Source: Methanosarcinales archaeon (GTDB lineage Archaea; Halobacteriota; Syntropharchaeia; Alkanophagales; Methanospirareceae). From it: 5,972 nt of DNA. Each line of letters opens with the position of its first letter. The stretch's first letter is position 1. The notes under the pieces were generated by a model. That model was not told the DNA's origin. It saw only the letters and a program-made list of their open reading frames with translations, and did not search any database. This document shows, in pieces, positions 5,515 to 5,972 of the stretch. The stretch is from assembly GCA_025464585.1 (NCBI GenBank), contig JAODGL010000047.1:8311-14282 (forward strand), read 5' to 3'. A program made the translations under genes and the position numbers.

Positions 5515-5972
5515 AAGGGACATACGTGTTAATCATAGAAAATCATGAGGATATAGAAGTAGAAATAGGCAGGTTAGGGAGAGTCAAATTCAAAAAAGAT
5601 TTTTACGCTTATGTCGGCTCTGCGCTTTCGGGGTTAGAGCAAAGAGTAGGAAGACACCTGCGTGAAGTGGGTAAGAACAAGAAATTGCACTGGCATATAG
5701 ATTATTTCCTGGCAAGTCCGTCAGTAGAAGTAAAAGAGGTGTTGTTTGCAGAAACGGAGGAAAGGAAAGAATGCAAAATTGCTGCGAAGATGCACATGGA
5801 GAAGAGGTTAGAGTCCATAGAAAACTTTGGATGCACCGATTGTGCATGCAAAAGCCATCTGTTCTTCTCTACTGACTTAGATAGACTGAAAGAGCACGTT
5901 TACAATAGTTTCCACGCATCAGGAATTGAGAATGTTTTAGTGCTATCTTCACTTTCTCCCCATTATCACCTC
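5511..5972 (+). CDS. GIY-YIG-like DUF123 (COG1833) family protein, 3' end cut by window edge
   Basis: The frame runs open for 154 codons to the window edge. It resembles the DUF123/COG1833 family, annotated as a GIY-YIG (Uri) superfamily endonuclease, with no well-established cellular role. Features seen are GTY (3-5) and YVG (34-36), the two halves of the GIY-YIG signature, separated by an unusually long insert; R45 and R48-H49 on the following helix; HWHIDYFL (60-67); E87 in a KEC context, a candidate metal-binding glutamate; and a C-terminal FGCTDCACKSHLF block (106-118) with C108, C111, C113 and H116, typical of the family and possibly metal-binding. Family members are about 140-160 residues, so little is probably missing. 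ATG overlaps the livM stop (ATGA), implying coupled translation. Function in DNA repair or processing is inference; no link to transport is apparent. Confidence 0.85.
   Translation, partial: MKGTYVLIIENHEDIEVEIGRLGRVKFKKDFYAYVGSALSGLEQRVGRHLREVGKNKKLHWHIDYFLASPSVEVKEVLFAETEERKECKIAAKMHMEKRLESIENFGCTDCACKSHLFFSTDLDRLKEHVYNSFHASGIENVLVLSSLSPHYHL

Noticed and set aside
5590..5847. Minus-strand 85-residue frame opposite the DUF123 gene
   Set aside because: The plus strand has the GTY/YVG and FGCTDCACKSH family blocks; the antisense frame shows no domain.

Overview
This window is most likely from a euryarchaeon, possibly of the methanogen, ANME or Archaeoglobus-like group. The evidence is a PGF-CTERM type C-terminal sorting signal on the binding protein, TATA-like elements placed for leaderless transcripts with no Shine-Dalgarno in front of the first genes, archaeal-style permease motifs (G-[VI]-P-N-F), and a DUF123/COG1833 protein, a family common in archaea. 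Lineage below that level is inference. No rRNA, tRNA, mobile element or CRISPR array was seen.

Layout. Positions 1-717 (minus strand) hold the N-terminal 239 codons of quinolinate synthase NadA, cut by the window edge, with its own TATA-like element in the 50-bp gap before livF. Positions 768-3561 (minus strand) are a tight three-gene unit of a branched-chain amino acid type (HAAT family) ABC importer: binding protein, then ATPase LivG, then ATPase LivF, with overlaps of 10 and 13 bp. A 46-bp AT-rich divergent promoter region (3562-3607) separates it from a plus-strand unit: permeases livH and livM (19-bp overlap), then a GIY-YIG/DUF123 nuclease-like gene joined to livM by an ATGA overlap and open at the right edge (5511-5972).

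How the genes work together. The five transporter genes make one complete importer. The binding protein is exported by an N-terminal signal peptide and probably anchored through its C-terminal Thr/Pro linker plus PGF-CTERM tail. It would deliver a ligand (branched-chain amino acid or another small amide or carboxylate; the sequence does not decide) to the LivH/LivM channel, powered by LivG/LivF. The usual one-strand order is split into two divergent units that may share one core promoter element. NadA (NAD biosynthesis) and the DUF123 protein have no evident functional link to transport.

The window is essentially fully coded. The only gaps are 718-767 and 3562-3607, both of which look like promoters. 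I see no clearly undescribed system. The most interesting points are the shared divergent promoter, the uncertain start of the binding protein, the archaeosortase-type anchor, and the nuclease-like gene translationally coupled to livM.
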